The notes under the pieces: model-generated
The model's database searches: none
What the model was told of the DNA's origin: nothing
What the model saw: the letters and a program-made list of their open reading frames with translations, nothing else
Made by a program: the position numbers and the translations under genes
In this document: piece after piece, positions 36,818 through 45,385 of the stretch
Position numbering within the stretch: the first letter of the stretch is position 1
How the letters are laid out: the number at the start of each line of letters is the position of its first letter
DNA from: Bacteroidaceae bacterium
GTDB taxonomy: Bacteria > Bacteroidota > Bacteroidia > Bacteroidales > Bacteroidaceae
Length of the DNA stretch: 64,000 nt
Assembly (NCBI GenBank): GCA_024398475.1
Contig: JAKSJB010000003.1
Span: 1-64,000, forward strand
Direction of reading: 5' to 3'

Positions 36818-38171
36818 ATTTCGTCAGTTCTGCCACCACGTTCTCTGCCAGATAGCGTCCTCCACGTTCATTTGGATGGAGAAGGTCTCCGGTTTCAAGT
36901 GATGGTACGTTATAGATGAATGGCTTTGAGGTCGTACCATTACCGGTTCCCTTGGAATTATTGAATACGAATGACAAGCGTCCTTCCCTATCCCAATCTA
37001 CAGTAGGAACACCTATGAGTGAAGCGGCACGACGGATCTGTTCCGACTTTACGATATAGTCAAACGGATGGTCGGTATGTCCATAATACAGTCCTCCGGG
37101 CGTAACTGCATAGATGCGTGCATGAGGGAACCTGCTGCGCAGTACCTTTACCAAGTACGCCAATGCCCCTGCAAAGTTTGTTCGTCGGAGATTGGCTATA
37201 TGTTCGGGATAATTCTCCACTACCTTTGGTTGATCGGCTTCATCGTTGATTCCTCCTTCCAGGATAATGATGTCGGGATTGCAGCCCGAGGGAATACGCT
37301 GAAGTTGTGCTCCCAGGGTGTTGGCGTTCCCTTTTCTCTCCTTGAGCGTGGCGCTGGTCTTTCCCAGATTGGTGATACTTACCTTTGCTATCTTTTCCAG
37401 TTCGCCTGTCCATTTCCTTGTAAAGCAATAACTGTCACCTATGAGCAATACCTTGCCCAAGTCGGGTTTGATGCCATTCCACATAAAACTGTATTTGTTC
37501 AGCATTCCGGCATCTTCGGCAAATGGAATGCAGAAGAGTTGTGCCACAAGGCGCATCTGTTCTGTCTTTGCCTTTTCATCGGGAGTTCTGTCACCTCCGT
37601 AGGGTGTAGGAGGAAGCAGGAATATACGACTGTCCGGCGATACCTTACGCAGATGGCTTACTATGCGATAGAGGGCTCCGGAAAAGTTACTGCACGACAC
37701 CCTTGTAAGGTCTTTGGATACTGCTATGTTCTTGTTCTTTACATTGGCACCCTTGTTGTTGCACACCATTCCGAACGGATAGTCGAAGAGGGTGTGTTCG
37801 TAGGTAGTGATGCCGGCATCTGCATCTGACGAATCGTTGCAGCCAAGTTGCAGGAATATGAATTGCGGACGTTGGGTTTCTATACCCTTGTCGGCAAGAA
37901 TATGTGCCACATCATCGGACACTCCGCGTACTGTCTTTAGATGCCCACCATAGTAGGAGGTATCATGTGTGATGCTGAGTCCCTTTTCCGAAGCAAATAT
38001 CCATTGCCAACTTTCGGCAGCCTGACGACTGTCGGATATCAATAAGGCTGTACCTTCGGCTGATACATACTGAGGCATGGACAACAACACCAACATGAGT
38101 ATTGGTAATAGAGTACCGAAACTGATATTCCTAATTTTTTCCCATAGGGAAAGATGTATTCTCTGCTGCAT
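36816..38171 (-). CDS. Exported protein with two SGNH/GDSL hydrolase-like domains
   Basis: About 451 aa. A hydrophobic export signal (about 18-38) is followed by two SGNH-like units. The second (about 238-451) is complete: GDSYCF with Ser247, EGGIND block III near 305-310 and LLHPNE with the catalytic His near 432. The first (about 41-235) keeps LISDS (Ser48) and LGCND (110-113) but lacks a recognisable DxxH block. This may mean that only the second unit is active. Start MQQRIHL was chosen because it precedes the signal; the upstream frame covers a repeat. Such enzymes often de-esterify polysaccharides; the substrate is unknown. Confidence 0.8.
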   Translation of the reverse strand: MQQRIHLSLWEKIRNISFGTLLPILMLVLLSMPQYVSAEGTALLISDSRQAAESWQWIFASEKGLSITHDTSYYGGHLKTVRGVSDDVAHILADKGIETQRPQFIFLQLGCNDSSDADAGITTYEHTLFDYPFGMVCNNKGANVKNKNIAVSKDLTRVSCSNFSGALYRIVSHLRKVSPDSRIFLLPPTPYGGDRTPDEKAKTEQMRLVAQLFCIPFAEDAGMLNKYSFMWNGIKPDLGKVLLIGDSYCFTRKWTGELEKIAKVSITNLGKTSATLKERKGNANTLGAQLQRIPSGCNPDIIILEGGINDEADQPKVVENYPEHIANLRRTNFAGALAYLVKVLRSRFPHARIYAVTPGGLYYGHTDHPFDYIVKSEQIRRAASLIGVPTVDWDREGRLSFVFNNSKGTGNGTTSKPFIYNVPSLETGDLLHPNERGGRYLAENVVAELTK

Positions 38172-38347
38172 AATTATATTTTCGCTTTTAGTCTTTGGCT
38201 TGCCATCCGGATAAATGGGGAATCGCAAACTATAACGCAAACGCAAAACCATTAACCGTTAACCTTGAACAGGCAGAGCCTGTTAAACCCATAAACATTA
38301 AAACCCTTAAATCCTTATAAATGCAAAGCATTTTGACTTTTGCGTGG
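38172..38347. other. Leader of the SGNH gene with repeat fragment
   Basis: About 170 bp between promoter and start codon. It includes GCCATCCGGATAAATGGGG near 38200, a degraded version of the CCATCCGGACGG-type palindrome found at 44380, 55541 and 60216. Confidence 0.5.
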
Positions 38348-38355
38348 CAAATATA
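38348..38355 (-). promoter_or_regulatory. Promoter -7 box of the SGNH gene
   Basis: Minus-strand TATATTTG followed by CCACGCAAAA, 177 bp before the chosen start. Confidence 0.65.
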
Positions 38356-38409
38356 CGAAAAAACATTAAGAATTGGTATGTGCAGCATGTGTTTTCGGAA
38401 AATTAGTAG

Positions 38410-38417
38410 TACCTTTG
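38410..38417 (+). promoter_or_regulatory. sufS promoter -7 box
   Basis: TACCTTTG followed by CATGG, 86 bp before the sufS start codon. Confidence 0.65.
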
Positions 38418-38502
38418 CATGGTTGTTGGAAGTACTTTCTGCCGTAGAGGTTTCGAGAAAGGTTTTATCTGCTTTCAGACATTAATGAAGATTGAATGAA
38501 AT

Positions 38503-39789
38503 ATGAATGATGAAATAACAGTCAGACTTCGCGAAGATTTCCCTATTCTCAGCCGTGAGGTTTATGGCAAGACTTTGGTATATCTTGACAATGCTGCTAC
38601 TACACAGAAACCACGCTGTGTGGTTGAAGCCATCAGCGATGAATACTATAACGTGAATGCGAACGTGCACCGTGGTGTACATTTTCTTTCTCAGCAGGCT
38701 ACTGAACTGCACGAACAGTCAAGAGAAACTGTCCGACAGTTTATCGGCGCTGATTCCACGTCGGAGATTGTATTTACGCGTGGCACGACTGAAAGTATCA
38801 ACTTACTTGCAAGTTGTCTGCGACAGATTGGTACTCTGAACGCAAAGGAAAATGGCTGTGGAAATCCGCAGAAGAAAAATGCCCAACGTGAAATCATAGT
38901 TTCAACGCTTGAACACCATTCGAATATTGTGCCTTGGCAACTGAACGGTTTCAAGGTACGTCCTATCCCCATGATTGACAACGGAATGCCCGATATGGAT
39001 GCCTACCGACTGATGTTCAACGAGAACACGGCACTTGTGGCTGTCACTCAGGTGTCAAACGTACTCGGAACTATCAATCCTGTAAAGGAAATCATTCGTA
39101 TCGCCCATGACAACAATATCTGTGTGCTTATTGACGGTGCTCAGTCAACGCCTCACATGAAGGTTGACGTGAAGGATATGGACTGCGATTTCTTTGCATT
39201 CAGCGGACACAAGATTTATGGTCCTACCGGTGTGGGAGTTCTCTACGGCAAGGAACGCCTTCTCGAACAGTTGCCTCCATATCAGGGTGGCGGCGAGATG
39301 ATAAGGAACGTGAGTTTCGAACTCACCACTTTCAACGACCTTCCCTATAAGTTTGAGGCCGGAACCCCCGACTATGTGGGCACTCACTCACTTGCAGCAG
39401 CACTCGACTATGTTACTGCCGTAGGTATGGACTGTATTCACCATCATGAACAGGAACTATACAGATATGCCGTGAAGCAGATGATGGAAATTGAAGGAAT
39501 GGTGATATACGGTGTGACTGACGGACAGGGACAGATGCTGAATGCTGATATTTCCGAATGCGCAGGTCCTATCAGTTTCAAGGTCGGAAACATCCACCAT
39601 CTGGACTTAGGTACATTGCTCGACAGACTGGGCATTGCCATACGTACCGGTCATCATTGTGCCGAACCGCTCATGCACCGTCTTGGTATTGAAGGTACTG
39701 CACGTGCCTCATTCGGGTTATACAATACTTTCGATGAAATCGACCGATTTGTTGCAGGAATACGGAGAGTGGCACAGATGTTCGGATAG
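38503..39789 (+). CDS. sufS: SufS-type cysteine desulfurase
   Basis: A 428-aa PLP enzyme removing sulfur from cysteine for Fe-S cluster assembly. The N-terminal LVYLDNAATTQKP, the PLP-contacting STLEHHSNIVPWQ and the internal-aldimine Lys in FSGHKIYGPTGVGVLYGK are present. The active-site loop is RTGHHCAEPLM with the persulfide Cys. The gene is alone here, with no sufB, sufC, sufD or sufE next to it, whereas Bacteroidetes often cluster them. It has its own promoter. The next gene also has its own promoter, so no operon is implied. Confidence 0.95.
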   Translation: MNDEITVRLREDFPILSREVYGKTLVYLDNAATTQKPRCVVEAISDEYYNVNANVHRGVHFLSQQATELHEQSRETVRQFIGADSTSEIVFTRGTTESINLLASCLRQIGTLNAKENGCGNPQKKNAQREIIVSTLEHHSNIVPWQLNGFKVRPIPMIDNGMPDMDAYRLMFNENTALVAVTQVSNVLGTINPVKEIIRIAHDNNICVLIDGAQSTPHMKVDVKDMDCDFFAFSGHKIYGPTGVGVLYGKERLLEQLPPYQGGGEMIRNVSFELTTFNDLPYKFEAGTPDYVGTHSLAAALDYVTAVGMDCIHHHEQELYRYAVKQMMEIEGMVIYGVTDGQGQMLNADISECAGPISFKVGNIHHLDLGTLLDRLGIAIRTGHHCAEPLMHRLGIEGTARASFGLYNTFDEIDRFVAGIRRVAQMFG

Positions 39790-39827
39790 TTATCCGGAAA
39801 AAGTTTGGCTGTCTGCACCATTTACCG

Positions 39828-39835
39828 TATCTTTG
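39828..39835 (+). promoter_or_regulatory. Promoter -7 box of the GH3-family gene
   Basis: TATCTTTG followed by CACG, with TTTG at 39804-39807, 20 bp upstream. Confidence 0.75.
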
Positions 39836-39854
39836 CACGATAATTTAAAAAATC

Positions 39855-41381
39855 ATGAATTCAACGCAATTACTCTACAAGTTATATTTCCAGAAACGCT
39901 CACAGGTAATCTTTGGCTATCTGAACCATGCAGAACAACTGCAGCGCGGTGTGCTACGCCGTCTCATCAGTTCTGCATCCCATACGGAATGGGGAAAGCA
40001 GCATGACTATGCCGGCATCCGTTCGTATGAGGATTTCGTAAAGCATGTACCTCTCAACACATACGAGGAACTGAAGGGCTTTATCCAACGAATGAGACAG
40101 GGTGAAGCAGATGTGCTCTGGCGTGGAAAAGTGAACTGGTATGCCAAGTCATCTGGTACGACCAACGACAAGAGTAAGTTCATTCCCGTAAGCAGCGATG
40201 GTCTGAAGGATATCCACTATCTCGGAGGACGTGACTGTGTGGCAACATATCTGCACAACAATCCTCAAAGCCGCCTGTTCAGCGGAAAGAGTCTGATTCT
40301 CGGAGGAAGCCATGCTCCCAACCTGAACACTCCGAACAGTCTTGTGGGTGACCTCAGCGCCATACTGATTGAAAACGTGCCAAAGCCTGTGAACCTCACA
40401 CGCATACCACCCAAGGAGATTGCGCTTCTGAGTGACTTTGAAGAAAAACGCGACAGGATTGCCCGTTTTGCTATTGACAAGAACGTGACCAACCTCAGCG
40501 GTGTACCTTCATGGATGCTCTCCGTTCTCCACCGCGTTCTTGAAGTCAGCGGAAAGGAACGTATTGACCAAGTATGGCCGAACCTCGAACTCTTCTTCCA
40601 CGGAGGGGTTGCATTCACTCCATACCGCGAGCAGTACAAAAGCATCATACAGAATCCAAACATGCACTATGTGGAAACCTATAACGCAAGTGAAGGTTTC
40701 TTCGGCATACAGACAGAACCTGACGACCCTGCCATGCAGTTGATGATGGACTACGGAGTATTCTACGAATTCATTCCTATGAGTGAATTCGGCTGTGAAA
40801 ACCCTACAGTACTGCCTCTGTGGGAAGTTCAACCAGACGTGAACTACGCAATGGTAATCAGTACTACCTGCGGACTCTGGCGCTATATCATCGGCGATAC
40901 CGTGAAGTTTACCCGTACCGACCCTTACAAGTTCATCATCACCGGACGTACCAAGCATTTCATCAATGCATTCGGAGAGGAACTTATAGTGGACAATGCT
41001 GAAAAAGGACTTGAAAAGGCATGTAACGAAACTGGTGCTCAGGTAAAGGAATATACCGCCGCACCTATCTTCATGGACGAAAATGCACAGTGCAGACATC
41101 AATGGATGATTGAATTTGCCAAGGCTCCGACGGATCTCGGCAAGTTTGCTTCCATTCTAGACAGCGCACTCCAAACCATCAATTCCGACTACGAGGCAAA
41201 ACGATACAAGAACATCACGCTGCAGCCACTGGAGATTATCACGGCTCCTGAAGGTCTGTTTGACTTATGGCTGAAACAGAAGGGTAAACTTGGCGGTCAG
41301 CACAAGATTCCACGCCTGAGCAACAGTCGTGAATACATCGAGGAACTGATTGATTTGAAGAAAGTGGAAACTAAAGAATAA
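39855..41381 (+). CDS. GH3-family acyl-adenylating enzyme (plant auxin-responsive GH3-like)
   Basis: A 508-aa member of the GH3 branch of adenylate-forming enzymes; plant members join amino acids to jasmonate or auxin. The ATP-binding P-loop is AKSSGTTNDKSKFIPVS near residue 98. YNASEGFFGIQ near residue 280 and GRTKHFINAFGEEL near residue 365 are the other family motifs. No signal peptide is seen. Bacterial members have no settled reaction, so amide-bond formation on an acyl acid is only inferred. It is followed by a lipoprotein gene 56 bp downstream, possibly in the same unit. Confidence 0.9.
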   Translation: MNSTQLLYKLYFQKRSQVIFGYLNHAEQLQRGVLRRLISSASHTEWGKQHDYAGIRSYEDFVKHVPLNTYEELKGFIQRMRQGEADVLWRGKVNWYAKSSGTTNDKSKFIPVSSDGLKDIHYLGGRDCVATYLHNNPQSRLFSGKSLILGGSHAPNLNTPNSLVGDLSAILIENVPKPVNLTRIPPKEIALLSDFEEKRDRIARFAIDKNVTNLSGVPSWMLSVLHRVLEVSGKERIDQVWPNLELFFHGGVAFTPYREQYKSIIQNPNMHYVETYNASEGFFGIQTEPDDPAMQLMMDYGVFYEFIPMSEFGCENPTVLPLWEVQPDVNYAMVISTTCGLWRYIIGDTVKFTRTDPYKFIITGRTKHFINAFGEELIVDNAEKGLEKACNETGAQVKEYTAAPIFMDENAQCRHQWMIEFAKAPTDLGKFASILDSALQTINSDYEAKRYKNITLQPLEIITAPEGLFDLWLKQKGKLGGQHKIPRLSNSREYIEELIDLKKVETKE

Positions 41382-41436
41382 GTGGATTGAATAAACCTAT
41401 AACGAAAAAGACTATCATAACAACAAAAGAACGAGC

Positions 41437-43470
41437 ATGAAGAATCGACTGTCACTCATATCCGCAGTTCTTATGGTGGTGTTCACGACACTCATCGTGG
41501 CATGTGCCAACATGGGGTCACCTGACGGTGGACCTTATGATGAGACTCCGCCCAGAGTTATCAGCACAAGTCCTGTATATGGGGCAGCCAATGCGAAATC
41601 ACAAAAGATAACGCTCTATTTCGATGAAAACATAAAGTTGGAGAATGCTGCCGAGAAGGTCATCGTATCTCCTCCACAGATAGAACAGCCGGAGATTGAT
41701 GCTGCCGGAAAGAAGATTACCGTCACCCTGCTTGATTCCCTCAAGCCCGGACAGACTTATACCATTGACTTTTCCGATGCCATTGAGGACAACAACGAAG
41801 GAAACCCGATGGGGGATTATGCCTTTACTTTCTCTACGGGAGACCACATCGACACGATGCAGGTTTCCGGTCATGTGCTCGACGCAAGCAATCTCGAACC
41901 AATTAAGGGCATGATGGTGGGACTTTATTCCATGGGAAACGACTCCCTCGGAAACGAGTTTTCCGACACTGTGTTCCGCACAAAGCCTTTTGAACGCATA
42001 TCAAGGACTGACAGCCGAGGCCACTTTATCATCAAGGGTATTGCACCCGGCAATTATCGGGTATATGCACTTCAGGACCAGGACCAGACTTTCACATACA
42101 GTCAGAACAGCGAAATGATTGGTTTCAACGACTTGACCGTTTCACCTTCAAGCCGCCCAGATGTACGTCCTGATACCGTATGGCATGATTCTATCCACTA
42201 TGATTCAGTAGTGTGGAAACAATACACCCACTTCTTCCCTGACGATATCACGCTGTTGGCATTCAACCGTGCCAATGATGACAAGCATCTGCTGAAGAGT
42301 GAACGCCTCACCCTGAAAAACTTCACTCTTTATTTCACCGGCAGCCAGGATTCGCTTCCTCAGATCAAAGGAATGAATTTTGATGCTACCGATGCTTTCT
42401 ACATCCACAGTACAGAGAAAAAAGATACAATCACATATTGGATCCGCGATTCGCTGATATACAATCTGGACACGCTGCAGATGTCACTGACATACTATGC
42501 TACGGATACACTCAATCAACTCGTTCTCCAAACCGACACACTTGATTTGGTTTCACGTCAGTCAAAAGCCAAGTTCGACAAGCAACAAAAGGAAGAATAT
42601 GACGAATGGGTGGAGAATGCCCGCGAGGAATACAGAAACCAGCACCGCGACGACCGTGACGAAAACGGAAAGAAGATTAAACTGAAGGATGAAGAAATTC
42701 CTCTGCCTCCATATCCGGAAAAGTTTATGGACGTAAAAGTCAGCAACACACAGATAGATCCGGACAGGAACATTGATTTCACGTTCCCTGAACCTATCGA
42801 CACGCTCTTTGCTGAGATGTTCCACTTCAATGAAAAGATTGACTCTACAACCGTTGAACGAGACTTCATCATAAAACGCCTTGAAGACAACGACATGATA
42901 TATCGTTTCTATGCAGAGTGGCAACCTGATGCCAACTATGAACTGATCATCGACACAGGAGCCGTGGTCAGCATTTACGGAAAACGTATTGCTGGCAGCA
43001 AGAAGACCATCAAGGTTAAGGGACTTGATGGCTACAGTACTCTCTTCGTTGCACTTCAGGGAGCTGATCCTTCTGCCGTAGTACAACTTCTGAATACCAG
43101 CGATGCGGTCGTGAAGACAGTCAAGGCTGCAAATGGCAGTGCCGACTTCTACTTCGTCAATCCCGGAACATATTATCTACGTATGTTCTATGACAGGAAC
43201 GGCAACGGAATCTGGGATTCCGGCAACTATGACCTCCATCAGCAGGCAGAAGAGACATATTACTATCCAGGTGCACTCAACCTGAAAGCACAATGGGATG
43301 TAAAGCAGACATGGAATCCATCATCTACACCTATCGCCCGACAGAAGCCAAATGCCATTACCAAGCAGAAGCCTGAAAAGGAGAAGGAAGTTAAGAACCG
43401 TAATGCTGAGCGCGAAAGACAGAAGAAAGGCAAAAATACTAAAAACAGCAGAAACAACAACAGATATTAA
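41437..43470 (+). CDS. Lipoprotein with SbsA-type Ig-like domain
   Basis: A 677-aa lipoprotein; the lipobox LIVAC puts the lipid Cys near residue 23. An Ig-like (Big_5/SbsA) domain follows at about 40-135: PPRVISTSPVYGA, ITLYFDENIKL, DFSDAIEDNNEGNPMGDYAFTFSTG. A second beta-sandwich/carboxypeptidase-regulatory-like segment follows (VSGHVLDASNLEPIKGMMVGLY). The middle contains a charged helical stretch near 385-430. The tail (about 630-677) is strongly basic and disordered. It is conserved in Bacteroidetes beside DUF3108 genes, as here; the role may be envelope assembly. Confidence 0.82.
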   Translation: MKNRLSLISAVLMVVFTTLIVACANMGSPDGGPYDETPPRVISTSPVYGAANAKSQKITLYFDENIKLENAAEKVIVSPPQIEQPEIDAAGKKITVTLLDSLKPGQTYTIDFSDAIEDNNEGNPMGDYAFTFSTGDHIDTMQVSGHVLDASNLEPIKGMMVGLYSMGNDSLGNEFSDTVFRTKPFERISRTDSRGHFIIKGIAPGNYRVYALQDQDQTFTYSQNSEMIGFNDLTVSPSSRPDVRPDTVWHDSIHYDSVVWKQYTHFFPDDITLLAFNRANDDKHLLKSERLTLKNFTLYFTGSQDSLPQIKGMNFDATDAFYIHSTEKKDTITYWIRDSLIYNLDTLQMSLTYYATDTLNQLVLQTDTLDLVSRQSKAKFDKQQKEEYDEWVENAREEYRNQHRDDRDENGKKIKLKDEEIPLPPYPEKFMDVKVSNTQIDPDRNIDFTFPEPIDTLFAEMFHFNEKIDSTTVERDFIIKRLEDNDMIYRFYAEWQPDANYELIIDTGAVVSIYGKRIAGSKKTIKVKGLDGYSTLFVALQGADPSAVVQLLNTSDAVVKTVKAANGSADFYFVNPGTYYLRMFYDRNGNGIWDSGNYDLHQQAEETYYYPGALNLKAQWDVKQTWNPSSTPIARQKPNAITKQKPEKEKEVKNRNAERERQKKGKNTKNSRNNNRY

Positions 43471-43503
43471 AAATAAATACACACAATTTAAGACTAAACA
43501 CTT

Positions 43504-44325
43504 ATGAAATCCTTATTCAGACTCCTCGTATTAGTGTCTGCATTGTTTGTGCAGACAGCATGCATAGAACTCAATGCTCAGTGCAAATATCCAAATACTG
43601 CATTCAATCCGGGTGAATCCCTTAACTACGACCTCTATTTCAACTGGAAGTTCGTGTGGGTGAAATGCGGTTCCACTCATTTCAGCATCAACAATGCTAC
43701 CTATAACGGAAAGAAGGCTCTCCGTACCGACATTCTCTTCAAGAGCAACAAGACTTGTGCAAAGGTATTCCCTATGCGCGACACTCTCATAAGTTACACT
43801 ACCCCCGATCTCGTTCCGCTTTATTTCCGTAAAGGCGCATTCGAAGGCAAACGCTATACAGTGGATGAGGTGTGGTACTCTTATCCAGGGGGCAAGACCG
43901 TCATGAAGCAGAAGTACCGTGACCCAGACGGTGACATTCTCAACCATCAGAGCGAGAGTGAGGACTGCGTAAACGACATGCTCAACATACTTTTGCTGGC
44001 TCGCTCACGCGACTACAGCAAGTTCAAGGAAGGACAGCGCATGGAATTCAAGATGGTCACAGGAAAGCGCATAAGCAATCAGATTCTCATATTCAAGGGA
44101 CGTAAGACCTTCAAGGCCAATGATGAACACACCTACAAATGCCTTGTCTTCTCCCTGCTCGATGACAAGGAGAAGAAAGAGAAGGAACTTCTGCGGTTCT
44201 ACATCACAGATGACAAGAACCACCTGCCTGTGCGAATCGACTTCTACCTCAAGTTCGGTGTAGCCAAGGCATACTTCCTTCACGGCACCGGTATGCGCAA
44301 TCCTATGACAGCCAGAATAAAATAG
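43504..44325 (+). CDS. DUF3108 domain protein
   Basis: A 273-aa protein with an N-terminal signal sequence; a Cys in the QTACIEL segment could be lipidated. Most of the rest is a DUF3108 domain: NPGESLNYDLYFNWKFVWVKCGSTHFS near the start and VDEVWYSYPGGKTVMKQKYRDP. It ends LRFYITDDKNHLPVRIDFYLKFGVAKAYF. The function of the family is not established. It follows the Ig-like lipoprotein by 33 bp and is likely cotranscribed. An 8-bp-period repeat begins exactly at its stop codon. Confidence 0.88.
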   Translation: MKSLFRLLVLVSALFVQTACIELNAQCKYPNTAFNPGESLNYDLYFNWKFVWVKCGSTHFSINNATYNGKKALRTDILFKSNKTCAKVFPMRDTLISYTTPDLVPLYFRKGAFEGKRYTVDEVWYSYPGGKTVMKQKYRDPDGDILNHQSESEDCVNDMLNILLLARSRDYSKFKEGQRMEFKMVTGKRISNQILIFKGRKTFKANDEHTYKCLVFSLLDDKEKKEKELLRFYITDDKNHLPVRIDFYLKFGVAKAYFLHGTGMRNPMTARIK

Positions 44326-44440
44326 AGTCAACGAGACAATAAGTCAAAGGTCTAATGAACGGTTATAGGTTATCGAATACCATCCGGACGGCTACTTGTT
44401 GACTCGTTGACTTGTTGACAGAAGGAAACCAATGGCTTTC
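44325..44440. repeat. Composite intergenic repeat with opposed 8-bp arrays
   Basis: GAGTCAAC GAGACAAT AAGTCAAA (44325-44348) faces CTACTTG TTGACTCG TTGACTTG TTGACAG (44392-44421), with CCATCCGGACGG at 44381-44392 between. The two arrays are complementary, so the transcript could fold into a hairpin between the DUF3108 gene and the nhaD remnant. ACCAATGGC follows. Confidence 0.8.
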
Positions 44441-44460
44441 CTCCTCCCCCCGGGGCATTC

Positions 44461-45079
44461 CTAAATATGCATCAACCAAAACGTAAGAATTCCGGCAAAG
44501 TAGCCTAAGAGCGCAAGAGGAGTGATACGTTTCATGTACCATGTGAAAGAGATATTTTCCAATCCCATTGCCACTACCCCTGCAGCAGAACCGATGATCA
44601 GTATGCTGCCACCAGTTCCTGCACAATAAGCCAGCAATTGCCAGAATGTACCATCCTGCTGATACATCTGCAAAGACTCCACCACTCCCGAAGGTTCTAT
44701 ATCATACATACCCATGGCACTCGCTACAAGCGGAACATTGTCAACGACTGATGAAAGAATACCTATCAGGGCATTTATTACATACACATTATTGAAAGTA
44801 TCGTTGAGCCAGTGACCTATTTGGTTCAACGTACCTGTTTCCTGCAATGTACCTACCGTCAGCAGAATTCCGAGGAAAAACAGTATGGTTGCCATGTCTA
44901 TCTTCTTCATCTGCCTTGTCCATGCGATTCTGTCCAAAACCATTGTTTTCTGAATCTACAGTCAGAACACTCTGCAGGTCAACCGTATTATTATAAAGGT
45001 CTTCAATATGCACACCACCACATAGTTGCACCATCAATGCAACCACAAAAGATATGAATATGGTGAAAAATCTATGCAT
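44461..45079 (-). pseudogene. nhaD-type Na+/H+ antiporter, internally deleted and frameshifted
   Basis: The C-terminal ~155 codons (44461 to about 44940) match the end of Bacteroidetes NhaD antiporters: KKIDMATILFFLGILLTVG, SSVVDNVPLVASAMGMY, FWQLLAYCAGTGGSILI, GSAAGVVAMGLENISF. Family members are about 400-480 aa with ten or more helices. Here the first ~280 residues are missing. Upstream, in another frame, an apparent N-terminus (MHRFFTIFISFVVALMVQLC, start 45079) follows a promoter and runs about 45 residues. The simplest reading is one internal deletion that joined start and end out of frame, leaving a non-functional gene. Confidence 0.75.
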
Positions 45080-45113
45080 ATCAAAAAATCTTTTTACCTT
45101 TATTAATTCGCTG

Positions 45114-45121
45114 CAAAAATA
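45114..45121 (-). promoter_or_regulatory. Promoter -7 box of the nhaD remnant
   Basis: Minus-strand TATTTTTG followed by CAGCG, 35 bp before the remnant's first ATG, so the original promoter seems to survive. Confidence 0.55.
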
Positions 45122-45271
45122 ATCGTTCTTTTCCATACTACCAAATAATCAGGCACTTATTTATTCATTTTCCGTTCATAAGTAATAATCCATACCCACA
45201 TTTCTATCAAGAATAGGAAAAATCCCATACAGTTGTAGGAAAAAACCTTTCTTTCCCTTCAGGATATGCTA

Positions 45272-45279
45272 TACCTTTG
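45272..45279 (+). promoter_or_regulatory. Promoter -7 box of the repeat-tailed protein gene
   Basis: TACCTTTG followed by CAGCGACAAA, 106 bp before the start codon. The intervening leader is A-rich and shows no known element. Confidence 0.7.
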
Positions 45280-45385
45280 CAGCGACAAAAAAAAAGAAAA
45301 CAAGTCAAATTCATTAAAAGACAACCTGACGGAATATCAGAAATGACACACGTCAGGAAGTCGGCAAAAGAAAGGAGATAAAGAT

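Noticed and set aside
37068..37829. 253-codon frame opposite the SGNH gene
   Set aside because: Shadow frame; the minus strand encodes clear SGNH motifs over the same bases.
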